From Candidatus Methanophaga sp. GoMg3.2 (GTDB taxonomy: Archaea > Halobacteriota > Syntropharchaeia > Alkanophagales > Methanospirareceae), in assembly GCA_013180565.1 (NCBI GenBank), contig QBUN01000255.1:1-5295 (forward strand): 5,295 nt of DNA, in the 5' to 3' direction. The position numbers and the translations under genes are program-made. Below, in pieces: positions 1 to 5,295 of the stretch. The stretch's first letter is position 1, and every line of letters starts with the position of its first letter. Below the pieces are notes generated by a model. The model had not been told where the DNA came from. It saw only the letters and a program-made list of their open reading frames with translations, and did not search any database.

Positions 1-357
1 ATAATAGATCCGGGTCTGTGTTCTGAGCACAAAGGCAGAAAGCGGAACAAAAGGTTGGATGAGTTTTGATATGATAAGGCGATACTTGTGATAAAAATAG
101 AATGAATATTATTGGGGATGACAATAGAGTATTTGATAGAGGCTGAGTTGTATTTTACGCTATATGGCAATGTGTAATATACACCCTCAACCCCCATACT
201 CACAGCCCTATACAAGCTATGAACGCCATAGGTATTTGATTGCCTATCGTATTATCCTACATCAAAAGCCAGCTATGAAAGCGGTTTTCCGTATTCTCGG
301 AAATAAAGCATTTCAACCGTGTTTAACTTGTATAGTTATTAGAAACGGAACAATTTT
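1..357. other. Left flank with no supportable gene
   Basis: I see no convincing gene here. On the minus strand a frame is open from an ATG at 197-195 to the left edge (65 codons). Its product is Ser/Ile/Tyr/Asn-rich, resembles no family I recognise and lacks a ribosome binding site. On the plus strand, frame 1 is open from base 1 to a TGA at 67-69 (a Lys/Arg-rich tail); this could be the last 22 codons of a gene entering from the left, but an opening this short is expected by chance. A plus-strand ORF at 164-361 has no start signal and no domain character. A 6-bp-stem inverted repeat (TTTCCG 286-291, CGGAAA 298-303, six-base loop) lacks a T-tract on either side, so it is not a clear terminator. 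The stretch reads as intergenic or decayed sequence. Confidence 0.5.
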
Positions 358-513
358 TTAACTATCCTGTGTCGATTTTTCTGAAGAGTCTGAAGGAGCT
401 TTGGATGAAATTTTCCCATCGTAATAACCGACTGTTGCTTTAAGTTTATCAGCATTGTTGTAGATTTCACTTAATTTATCTATCGGCACCTTTTCTTCTT
501 TTTTAAGCGGCAT
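358..513 (-). CDS. Possible small hypothetical protein, 51 aa
   Basis: A short ORF runs from ATG (513-511) to TAA (360-358) and encodes 51 residues starting MPLKKEEKVPIDKLSEIYNN and ending SSEKSTQDS. It is rich in Lys, Glu, Asp and Ser. The first half could form an amphipathic helix, followed by a short strand-like stretch (KATVGYYDGKI) and a Ser-rich tail. There is no signal peptide, membrane segment or cysteine, and I recognise no family. The frame is closed upstream by a stop at 526-528, so this ATG is the only ATG start. No Shine-Dalgarno-like sequence precedes it; the bases just upstream are AT-rich (AATAAATATCATCGCAC). Its start overlaps by 11 bases the end of the frameshifted Ig-like remnant of the neighbouring gene, so it may be a piece of that gene's decayed 3' end in a third frame and not an independent gene. 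The protein-like composition is the only positive evidence. Confidence 0.33.
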   Translation of the reverse strand: MPLKKEEKVPIDKLSEIYNNADKLKATVGYYDGKISSKAPSDSSEKSTQDS

Positions 514-597
514 GTGCGATGATATTTATTGGCGTTCCAGGCGGTACCTTATTTGGACTCACAGTTACGGCAGTGATGGGGGACCCTCTTGGTCTAT
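503..597 (-). pseudogene. Frameshifted remnant of a third Ig-like repeat
   Basis: The 460-residue protein stops at 565-567, but a different frame of the same strand encodes a clear continuation. From about 597 it reads DQEGP, then (after the C-run at 582-578) PITAVTVSPNKVPPGTPINI followed by IAHAA and a TAA at 505-503. This lines up residue for residue with the starts of the two intact repeats (DTEAPSVTNMVVSPTPADAG and DTEAPSVTNMVISPTPAYSG) if one C is added to the five-C run. The N-terminal Ig-like domain has a similar start (QSVTVSPTEIVDGG). I infer that the gene once continued into a third Ig-like module, and that a one-base loss in the homopolymer (true mutation or read error) gives the present stop. 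Even after that correction the frame closes 23 codons later, so at least one more lesion or deletion would be needed to explain a complete domain. Confidence 0.6.
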
Positions 598-1947
598 CAC
601 CAGCTCAACATCAGGTGCCTTTACCGATGCCACATTACCCTCACTATTTGTTGCGATTATGTCAATATTGTAAATCCCACCGTCTGTAAAGACCATTGTA
701 TGCCATATCCCGGTATATATCCCCTCATCCTCCAGATCCAACATGAACACTGTCGCGACTTCCTTGCAACCTTTACTGATGATTGCTCTAACGTCCCTTA
801 CGCCCGAAAGAGCATCGGTGACTTCCGCAGAGAGCTCTATTGGCGTTCCTGAGTACGCAGGAGTTGGACTTATCACCATATTTGTGACACTTGGTGCTTC
901 TGTATCTACGGGTGTTGGAATTATCTCTATACTGGGCGCTCTGACTACAGCCTCGTTGTTTCTATTATCCATTGCAACTATGTCAAGATTGTAAATCCCA
1001 ACGTCCGTAACGGGATTCGTATACCATGTTCCGGTATATATCCCATCACCCTCCGGATCCAACATGAACACGGTAATAAGATCACAGCCTTCTTTTGTTA
1101 GGATACCACTGACTCTCCATACGCCAGATATATCGTCGGTGACGTTTACGGTGACGATTATTCGGGCGCCCGCATCTGCTGGAGTTGGACTAACCACCAT
1201 ATTTGTGACGCTTGGTGCTTCTGTATCTACGGGTGTTGGACTTAGACCTGTTTTCTCTTCTATTCCAACTATATTCCCTGTTGCCACATTAATATATACA
1301 TCCAGAGACCTGTTTGAGAAAGACCATTGAACCCTCCAGGTGTTTTCCCCTTTGTAACCTTTGAAATTAGACAGTTGTACCGTTGTTATGTTTGTGGCAT
1401 TCAAGAAATCTGTAACAGTGGCATTTCCTATTGAAATGGCAATGGCATCGCAGAGACTTACATTATATCCGCCAAATCCTTCTTCCTCTGGCGGTGTAGG
1501 TGTAACGGGAGTTGGTGTAGGAACGGGAGTTGGTGTATGATCCGAACGTGTTACGTTGAAACTTATAGAATGTGGCCACTCGTCTGATCTTAATTCTCCT
1601 TCGTTAATAACGTATATAGGACTGTATGTGTAACTCGCAGCAGGAGCCCATTCTGAAAATGCACGAGTCCACTCACATTCCCATAAGTCATCGCCGACGT
1701 TGGTACATGTACCTAGCATACACCTAGTGCCACCTGGAGTAGACTCCTTGTAACATACCTTTTCTACCGGTGCGTTTGATTTAGCGATAACCGTAAAAGT
1801 CACCACTCCACCGTCAACAATCTCTGTTGGACTTACTGTAACTGACTGTATAATTGGTTTATACGCTTCTTCGCTAAGCACGCTTGCAGTAAGAAGACTG
1901 CTTATCACTACTAGGGCTATTAAAATTGCTACAACTTGCTTTTTCAT
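565..1947 (-). CDS. Secreted multidomain surface protein: Ig-like, PepSY-like and tandem Ig-like repeats
   Basis: This 460-residue protein is probably exported and placed on or outside the cell surface. Residues 1-25 form a classical signal peptide (MKKQ, then a hydrophobic core ending SVLS before EEA). Residues 33-132 form an Ig-like domain starting SVTVSPTEIVDGG, with four cysteines (65, 76, 81, 91) suited to two disulfides. A Thr-Pro linker spans 138-153. Residues 163-232 resemble PepSY: an early amphipathic helix, then WRVQW and VYINVATGNIVGI, matching the family's 'yeVyVda.TGkVl' ending. Two Ig-like repeats of 107 residues follow (237-343, 344-450), both with DTEAPSVTNM, SGV, TVFMLD, GIYTG and GIYN motifs and one Cys each (288, 394). 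N-glycosylation sequons occur at 131, 162, 175, 183, 186, 212 and 268. There is no C-terminal membrane helix or sorting signal, so anchoring is unclear; the C-terminus may be a frameshift product (see 503-597). The start is fixed by the signal peptide and by the promoter 47 bases upstream. No enzyme motif is visible; the function is unknown. Confidence 0.88.
   Translation of the reverse strand: MKKQVVAILIALVVISSLLTASVLSEEAYKPIIQSVTVSPTEIVDGGVVTFTVIAKSNAPVEKVCYKESTPGGTRCMLGTCTNVGDDLWECEWTRAFSEWAPAASYTYSPIYVINEGELRSDEWPHSISFNVTRSDHTPTPVPTPTPVTPTPPEEEGFGGYNVSLCDAIAISIGNATVTDFLNATNITTVQLSNFKGYKGENTWRVQWSFSNRSLDVYINVATGNIVGIEEKTGLSPTPVDTEAPSVTNMVVSPTPADAGARIIVTVNVTDDISGVWRVSGILTKEGCDLITVFMLDPEGDGIYTGTWYTNPVTDVGIYNLDIVAMDNRNNEAVVRAPSIEIIPTPVDTEAPSVTNMVISPTPAYSGTPIELSAEVTDALSGVRDVRAIISKGCKEVATVFMLDLEDEGIYTGIWHTMVFTDGGIYNIDIIATNSEGNVASVKAPDVELVIDQEGPPSLP
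598..1239 (-). repeat. Two-copy 321-bp tandem repeat encoding Ig-like domains
   Basis: Copies lie at 1239-919 and 918-598, with an exact 107-codon period (for example GGAGTTGGAC on the plus strand starts at 1181 and again at 860). The best-conserved part is a 60-base stretch (about 860-919 against 1181-1240) with about three differences, coding the linker PTPV and the first strand of each domain. The rest has diverged to roughly 60% at the protein level by eye. The pattern indicates tandem duplication of one domain with its linker, followed by divergence or by partial homogenisation of the linker. Confidence 0.85.
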
Positions 1948-1993
1948 TTTTTCTTTTATCGCAGCCTTTTACCACGTCTATTAGCTGGGTTGG

Positions 1994-2008
1994 CATATAA
2001 ACTTTCCG
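1994..2008 (-). promoter_or_regulatory. Archaeal BRE/TATA promoter of the 460-aa gene
   Basis: Read on the minus strand, the site is CGGAAAG (BRE-like, 2008-2002) directly followed by TTTATATG (TATA box, 2001-1994). Archaeal transcription usually starts about 22-27 bases downstream of the TATA centre, which puts the start near 1971 and gives a leader of about 24 bases before the ATG at 1947. That leader (TAAAAGGCTGCG then an A-rich run) has no good Shine-Dalgarno sequence at normal spacing. A second ATATAT-containing motif lies just upstream of the BRE (2009-2015), and another at 2041-2047. The promoter suggests independent transcription from the large upstream gene. No T-run terminator for that gene is seen on the minus strand in the 137-base gap, which instead holds an A9 run (plus-strand T9, 2020-2028). 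Confidence 0.72.
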
Positions 2009-2084
2009 ATATATGTACGTTTTTTTTTGCTATTTGCGACATATATGCACATCTTAAAACCTGTTAGTTACTTCCCATTTCCGC

Positions 2085-5000
2085 TCATTCTACTAACCGC
2101 CGCGTAACTTCGACTAGTGGCTTTACCAAACCATCTCGTACCGCAGTTCGCAGCCCTTCATTCGCCCTTATCCTATCTGCAATCGGCGGACTCGTGGTAT
2201 AATATATCTTGACCATTGCTTGTCCGGCTGGATTGGGCATCAGATATTCGTCTCGGAACTTGCGTAGTACATTTATGTCTTCATGCAATGGCGTGCCATA
2301 TGCTGCTGTTGCTATGAAACAAGGGGATGGCTCTTGAACCAAAGGATGCATATCGCCACCTACTAAAATTCCGCCATTGGAGTTATACGGGAGTAATGTA
2401 TCCCCTAGTCCATCGCCATTTGTATCTATTCCGTTATAATCGCTCCAATAGTTCCCGCCCAGCCAGGAACCGCCGATTATGTTTGTACCAGATATCTTTG
2501 TGATGTTCCAGATGTTGTTTCCGTTATCTCGAGCGTTGTTCTCTGTGTTGTTGAAGTAGTTGTTGTGGATGTGGTTGTTATTGCTTGAATGATATAGTTC
2601 GATGCCGCAGTCGTTGTTCGAAACGGTATTGCCAGAGATCATGTTGCTACTTGAAGAAGACATATATATGCCCCTCCAGTCGTTGTTCGAAGCGGTATTG
2701 TCAGAGATCGTGTTGCCACTTGAAGACCACAGAGAGATGCCACACCAGCCGTTGTCCGAAGCGGTATTGTCAGAGACCGTGTTGCCACTTGAATAAGTCA
2801 GCTCGATGCCGTCGTCGTTGTTGTTCAATGCAATGTTACTTGTGATCGTGTTGCTACTTGAATGAGACAGATCGATGCCATTCTGATCGTTGTTCGAGAC
2901 GTTGTTGTCAGAGATCGTGTTGTTGTAGCTAAACAATCTCAAACAGATACCATAGTAATTGCCCGAAGCGTTGTTATCATAAATGTTGCAGTGATCTATG
3001 TTACTGCTGAGAGATATTCCTGCCTCTACGCCACCAATAGCGCCTTTGACAGTGAATCCCGATATGCTTACATAATCCGCGGTCACCTCAAAGACATTGC
3101 CATTTGAATATAAAGCATTAACTGTGGTAGAACCAGCACCGTTTTCCGATCGAATCGTTAATTGCCTGTCCACATCCACATTCTCTGTGTACGTGCCATC
3201 CTTAACGCAAATTGTTTCTCCGGCAGTTGCAGTATCTATTGCAGCTTGTATCGGCGTATCGCTTAGATGGAAAGCGCCATCATCACGCCACCAGCCAGTT
3301 GTAATTACACATATGTCGCCACAGGTGCAGTTGAGCTCTCCAGAGAAAACAGTTGTCGCCTCTGTATCAGAATCTGTTACTCCCTCTGCACAGGACACAG
3401 TAACAGTGTTATGTAGTACAGTCCCCATAGCAGTTAACGGGTTGACAATAACGGAAATGTTGATCAGTTTTGTCTCGCTTGCATTGAGCGCAGGGAATAT
3501 CCACATGTCGTCTCCTGATGAAGGTGCAGGAATAGCCGAATCGTAGGCAACGTTTAAATCGTATGTCTCGGTCACTGTGACAGCCGAAGCATTAACGTAT
3601 CCTTTGTTACTCACGCTAATAGAATAGTTCAATGTGCCGCCTGCATGAACGGGATCTGGATCGTCTGTTTTTTCTACTGATAAAAGCGGTGCAATACCCG
3701 CTGGAACCAAAGGATGCATATCGCCACCTACTAAAATATCGCCATTGGCGTTATACGGAAGTAATGTATCTCCAAGCCCATCGCCATTTGCATCTATTCC
3801 ATTATAATCGCTCCAATAGTTCCCGCCCAGCCAGGAACCGCCGATGATGTTCTCTCCTAAGGCCGGCGTGATGTTCCAGATGTTGTTTCCGTCATCTTGA
3901 GCGTTGTTCTTATTGTTGAAGTAGTTGTTATAGATGCGGTTATTGTTGCTTTTGGAAGACAGGCGGATGCCCTCGTCGTTGTTTGAAGCGGTATTGCTAT
4001 GTATCCTGTTGCTGCTTGAAGAATGCAGAATAATGCCGTATTCGTTGTTCAAAGCACTATTGTCAGAGATCGTGTTGTTGCTTGAAGAATCCAGAAGAAT
4101 GCCTTCATCGTTGTTTGAAGCGGTATTGCTATGTATCGTGTTGCTGCTTGAAGAATCCAGAAGAATGCAGTATTTGTTGTTCAAAGCAGTATTGTTAGAG
4201 ATCGTGTTGTTGCTGGAATGAGACAGGCGGATACCAAAATCGTTGTTCGAAACGGTGTTGCTTGTAATCATGTTGTGTTTGCTCGACTCCTGCAGGTAGA
4301 TGCCATTGTCATTGTCCATAACATTGTTATCATAAATGTTGCAGTGTTCTATGTAACTGCCGAGATATATCCCCCCCTCTTCTTTCCTGCTACCTGTAGC
4401 GCCTTTGACAGTGAATCCCGATATGCTTACATAATCCGCAGTCACCTCAAAGACATGATCATTTGAATATAAAGCATTAACAGTAGTCGACGCCGCACCG
4501 TTTTCCGACCGAATCGTTAATTGCGTGTCCACATCCACGTTCTCTATGTATTCACCGTCCTTAACGCAAATCGTATCTCCGGCAGTTGCATTATCAATTG
4601 CAGCTTGTATCGGCGTATCCGTTGGATGAAACGCACCACCATCTCGCCACCAGCCGGTTGTAATCACACATATGTCGCCACAGGTGCAGTTCTGCTCTTC
4701 GGAGAGAACAGTTGTCACCTCTGTATCAGTATCCGTTACTCCCTCTGTACAGGACACAGTAACAGTGTTATGTAGTACAGTCCCCATAGTAGTTAACGGG
4801 TTGACAGTAACGGAAATGTTGATCCGCTTTGTCTCGTTTGCATTGAGCGCAGGGAATATCCACATGTCGTTTCCTGATGAAGGTGCAGGAATAGCCGAAT
4901 CGAAAGTCACGTTTACGTCATATGTCTCTGTCACGGTGACAGCCGAAGCATTAACGTATCCTTTGTTACTCACGCTAATAGAATAGTTCAATGTGCCGCC

Positions 5001-5295
5001 TGCCTGAACGGGATCTGGATCGTCTGTTTTTTCTACTGATAAAAGCGGTGCAATACCCGCTGGAACCAAAGGATGCATATCGCCACCTACTAAAATATCG
5101 CCATTGGCGTTATACGGAAGTAATGTATCTCCAAGCCCATCGCCATTTGCATCTATTCCATTATAATCGCTCCAATAGTTCCCGCCCAGCCAGGACCCGC
5201 CGATTATGTTTTCTCCTAAGGCCGGCGTGATGTTCCAGATGTTGTTTCCGTCATCTTGAGCGTTGTTCTTATTGTTGAAGTAGTTGTTATAGATG
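2085..5295 (-). CDS. Giant repetitive NosD/DUF11 surface protein with CFI-box C-terminus (5' end beyond window)
   Basis: The frame is open from the TGA at 2087-2085 to the right edge (1069 codons seen). The Met at 5078 is internal: the 72 codons before it repeat the end of unit A almost exactly, so the true start lies off the window. Numbering from that Met, unit A is 1-453, unit B 454-909, and the C-terminal domain 920-997. Each unit holds a DUF11 domain (LLSVEKTDDPDPV...GGTLNYSISVSN; about 12-122), then a NosD/CASH-type parallel beta-helix opening with TPIQAAID, ENVDVD and SISGFTVKGA, then seven rungs of 22-24 residues (GI-L-SSSNTI-NNTASNND type). It closes with IIGGSWLGGNYWSDYNGID and a DxNxDGxxD loop. 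The rungs are dense in Asn-X-Ser/Thr sequons. NosD/CASH helices usually bind or act on carbohydrates, but I see no catalytic residues, so a structural, adhesive or glycan-binding surface role is the better guess. The CFI-box end (CFIATAAYG) is followed by no membrane helix. Confidence 0.9.
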   Translation of the reverse strand, partial: IYNNYFNNKNNAQDDGNNIWNITPALGENIIGGSWLGGNYWSDYNGIDANGDGLGDTLLPYNANGDILVGGDMHPLVPAGIAPLLSVEKTDDPDPVQAGGTLNYSISVSNKGYVNASAVTVTETYDVNVTFDSAIPAPSSGNDMWIFPALNANETKRINISVTVNPLTTMGTVLHNTVTVSCTEGVTDTDTEVTTVLSEEQNCTCGDICVITTGWWRDGGAFHPTDTPIQAAIDNATAGDTICVKDGEYIENVDVDTQLTIRSENGAASTTVNALYSNDHVFEVTADYVSISGFTVKGATGSRKEEGGIYLGSYIEHCNIYDNNVMDNDNGIYLQESSKHNMITSNTVSNNDFGIRLSHSSNNTISNNTALNNKYCILLDSSSSNTIHSNTASNNDEGILLDSSSNNTISDNSALNNEYGIILHSSSSNRIHSNTASNNDEGIRLSSKSNNNRIYNNYFNNKNNAQDDGNNIWNITPALGENIIGGSWLGGNYWSDYNGIDANGDGLGDTLLPYNANGDILVGGDMHPLVPAGIAPLLSVEKTDDPDPVHAGGTLNYSISVSNKGYVNASAVTVTETYDLNVAYDSAIPAPSSGDDMWIFPALNASETKLINISVIVNPLTAMGTVLHNTVTVSCAEGVTDSDTEATTVFSGELNCTCGDICVITTGWWRDDGAFHLSDTPIQAAIDTATAGETICVKDGTYTENVDVDRQLTIRSENGAGSTTVNALYSNGNVFEVTADYVSISGFTVKGAIGGVEAGISLSSNIDHCNIYDNNASGNYYGICLRLFSYNNTISDNNVSNNDQNGIDLSHSSSNTITSNIALNNNDDGIELTYSSGNTVSDNTASDNGWCGISLWSSSGNTISDNTASNNDWRGIYMSSSSSNMISGNTVSNNDCGIELYHSSNNNHIHNNYFNNTENNARDNGNNIWNITKISGTNIIGGSWLGGNYWSDYNGIDTNGDGLGDTLLPYNSNGGILVGGDMHPLVQEPSPCFIATAAYGTPLHEDINVLRKFRDEYLMPNPAGQAMVKIYYTTSPPIADRIRANEGLRTAVRDGLVKPLVEVTRRLVE
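2088..2321 (-). other. CFI-box C-terminal domain of the giant surface protein
   Basis: The last 78 residues start CFIATAAYGTPLHEDINVLR and continue through KFRDEYL, NPAG, YYTTSPPIAD and LRTAVRDGLVKPLVE to the stop. This matches the CFI-box C-terminal domain found at the end of many archaeal and some bacterial exported proteins: the CFIATAAYG motif, the RxFRDxYL helix, the NPAG turn and the YYxxSPPxAD motif. Its role is not established to my knowledge; its fixed C-terminal position suggests a sorting, anchoring or processing signal. The start is preceded by the NosD closing segment (MHPLV) and a short QEPSP linker. Confidence 0.85.
2532..3023 (-). repeat. Seven-rung beta-helix repeat array, unit B
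   Basis: Seven imperfect repeats of 22-24 codons each encode one turn of a parallel beta-helix. They begin AGISLSS, YGICLRL, NGIDLSH, DGIELTY, CGISLWS, RGIYMSS and CGIELYH, and each carries an NTI/NMI-xxN-T/N-ASNN ladder. At DNA level the plus strand shows recurring GTTGTTCGAAGCGGTATTG and GAGATCGTGTTGC words at about 66-72 base spacing. Cysteine replaces the usual residue before the GI turn in two rungs (CGISL, CGIEL), and another rung has GICL. Confidence 0.85.
3584..3937 (-). repeat. Near-identical block shared with 4943-5295
   Basis: This stretch codes the end of one beta-helix unit, the closing segment and the start of the next DUF11 domain. It recurs at 4943-5295 (cut by the window edge). 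I count about four differences: one at the GCATGAAC/GCCTGAAC site and three within 25 bases around the CCAGGA(A/C)CCGCC region. Immediately below 3584/4943 the copies diverge abruptly (several changes within 40 bases). Confidence 0.85.
3894..4376 (-). repeat. Seven-rung beta-helix repeat array, unit A
   Basis: Seven rungs begin GGIYLGS, NGIYLQE, FGIRLSH, YCILLDS, EGILLDS, YGIILHS and EGIRLSS, ending in NNNRIYNNYFNN. The period is 22-23 codons in the core. The middle rungs alternate between two subtypes (TALNN then TASNN), which creates a higher-order repeat described separately. The array lies inside a CDS; the spacing is coding-phase and there are no unique spacers, so it is not a CRISPR array. 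Confidence 0.85.
3967..4230 (-). repeat. 132-bp higher-order repeat (two rungs per copy) in unit A
   Basis: Copies at 3967-4098 and 4099-4230 are offset by exactly 132 bases (44 codons, two 22-residue rungs). By eye there are about nine differences in the first 112 bases; the last 20 bases of each copy diverge more. Each copy encodes one TALNN-type and one TASNN-type rung. Adjacent rungs are less alike than rungs two apart, so the array grew by duplicating a pair of turns. Confidence 0.75.
4943..5295 (-). repeat. Second copy of the near-identical block
   Basis: This is the partner of 3584-3937 and runs into the right edge, so the upstream extent of the near-identity cannot be seen. A third, older copy of the closing segment alone (about 2352-2550) differs at many more positions, including a replaced stretch in the linker (NITKISGTN in place of NITPALGEN). 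Confidence 0.85.

Larger units (their letters stand above)
2352..5295 (-). repeat. Long-period tandem repeat: DUF11 plus beta-helix units of 453 and 456 codons
   Basis: The landmark MHPLV codons begin at 5078, 3719 and 2351, giving periods of 1359 and 1368 bases. Two full units (5078-3720, 3719-2352) and the last 217 bases of a preceding one (5295-5079) are visible. Over the first 230 residues units A and B differ at about 28 positions (about 88% identical), but only one of these differences falls in the first 50 residues. The rung regions differ much more and contain the small length difference. The repeat continues past the right edge, so the total number of units is unknown. Confidence 0.92.

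Noticed and set aside
1..197. Minus-strand open frame from ATG 197 running off the left edge, and a plus-strand tail 1-69
   Set aside because: Each is open only over a short AT-rich stretch, neither resembles a known protein, and they contradict each other by lying on opposite strands. The sequence to the left of the window would decide.
286..303. Hairpin TTTCCG-loop-CGGAAA as a terminator
   Set aside because: The stem is only six pairs and no T-tract follows on either strand.
164..361. 65-aa plus-strand ORF
   Set aside because: There is no ribosome binding site, promoter or domain character, its composition is irregular, and it overlaps an equally weak open frame on the other strand.
2020..2028. 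T9 tract as a transcription terminator
   Set aside because: It is T-rich only on the plus strand, where no gene precedes it. On the minus strand, where the large gene ends, it reads as A9.
3934..4221. Plus-strand ORF with Leu-rich periodic sequence resembling leucine-rich repeats
   Set aside because: It is the antisense shadow of the Asn/Ser-rich beta-helix rungs; the periodicity comes from the minus-strand gene. The same applies to the plus-strand ORFs at 2585-2845 and 2602-2796.
2532..4376. CRISPR-like array of short direct repeats
   Set aside because: The repeats are contiguous, in coding phase, imperfect and without unique spacers; they encode beta-helix turns.
5076..5078. ATG at 5078 as the start of the large protein
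   Set aside because: The frame remains open to 5295, and the 72 codons upstream repeat the unit end (YNGIDANGDGLGD ... MHPL). The equivalent Met recurs inside the protein at 3719 and 2351.
3632..5230. Two near-identical plus-strand ORFs (3632-3847, 4991-5230) as a duplicated small gene
   Set aside because: Both lie opposite the near-identical DUF11/NosD block, and their similarity is explained by the duplicated minus-strand coding sequence.

Overview
The window looks like a piece of an archaeal chromosome. The promoter before the 460-residue gene is archaeal in type: a purine-rich BRE followed by a TTTATATG TATA box at the right distance from the start, with no Shine-Dalgarno-like sequence near that start. 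The proteins also fit the cell-surface repertoire of Euryarchaeota of the methanogen/ANME kind: NosD-like parallel beta-helices, DUF11 modules, a Thr-Pro linker, many N-glycosylation sequons and a CFI-box C-terminus. The assignment to a methanogen/ANME relative is an inference from protein style; no marker gene is present.

Layout: all supported coding is on the minus strand, so reading goes right to left. From the right edge (5295) to 2085 runs one very large gene whose 5' end lies outside the window. It is built from repeated units of 453-456 codons, each a DUF11 (CARDB/Ig-like) domain followed by a seven-rung NosD-type beta-helix and a closing segment carrying a DxNxDGxxD calcium-type loop. 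Two full units and the tail of a third are visible, and the protein ends in a CFI-box domain. After 137 bases holding an archaeal promoter comes a second gene (1947-565). It encodes a secreted 460-residue protein: signal peptide, Cys-rich Ig-like domain, Thr-Pro linker, PepSY-like domain and two tandem 107-residue Ig-like repeats.

The main unexpected observation is at the end of the second gene. Just past a run of five C (578-582, minus strand), another reading frame encodes the start of a further Ig-like repeat (down to 503), in perfect register if one C is added. The annotated C-terminus therefore looks like the product of a frameshift (mutation or sequencing error). Overlapping its end is a possible 51-codon ORF (513-358), Lys/Glu-rich and without a ribosome binding site. 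The left 357 bases hold no gene that I can support.

The two large genes probably make exported, glycosylated surface or extracellular-matrix proteins. Their co-orientation and shared style suggest a surface-protein locus, but a functional link is not shown. Repeat divergence in the large gene is uneven: a stretch of about 353 bases recurs with only about four differences, while neighbouring parts of the same units are much more diverged. This points to recent conversion or unequal crossing-over, and it is also a place where an assembly could collapse. I see no defence system, mobile element, CRISPR array or RNA gene.
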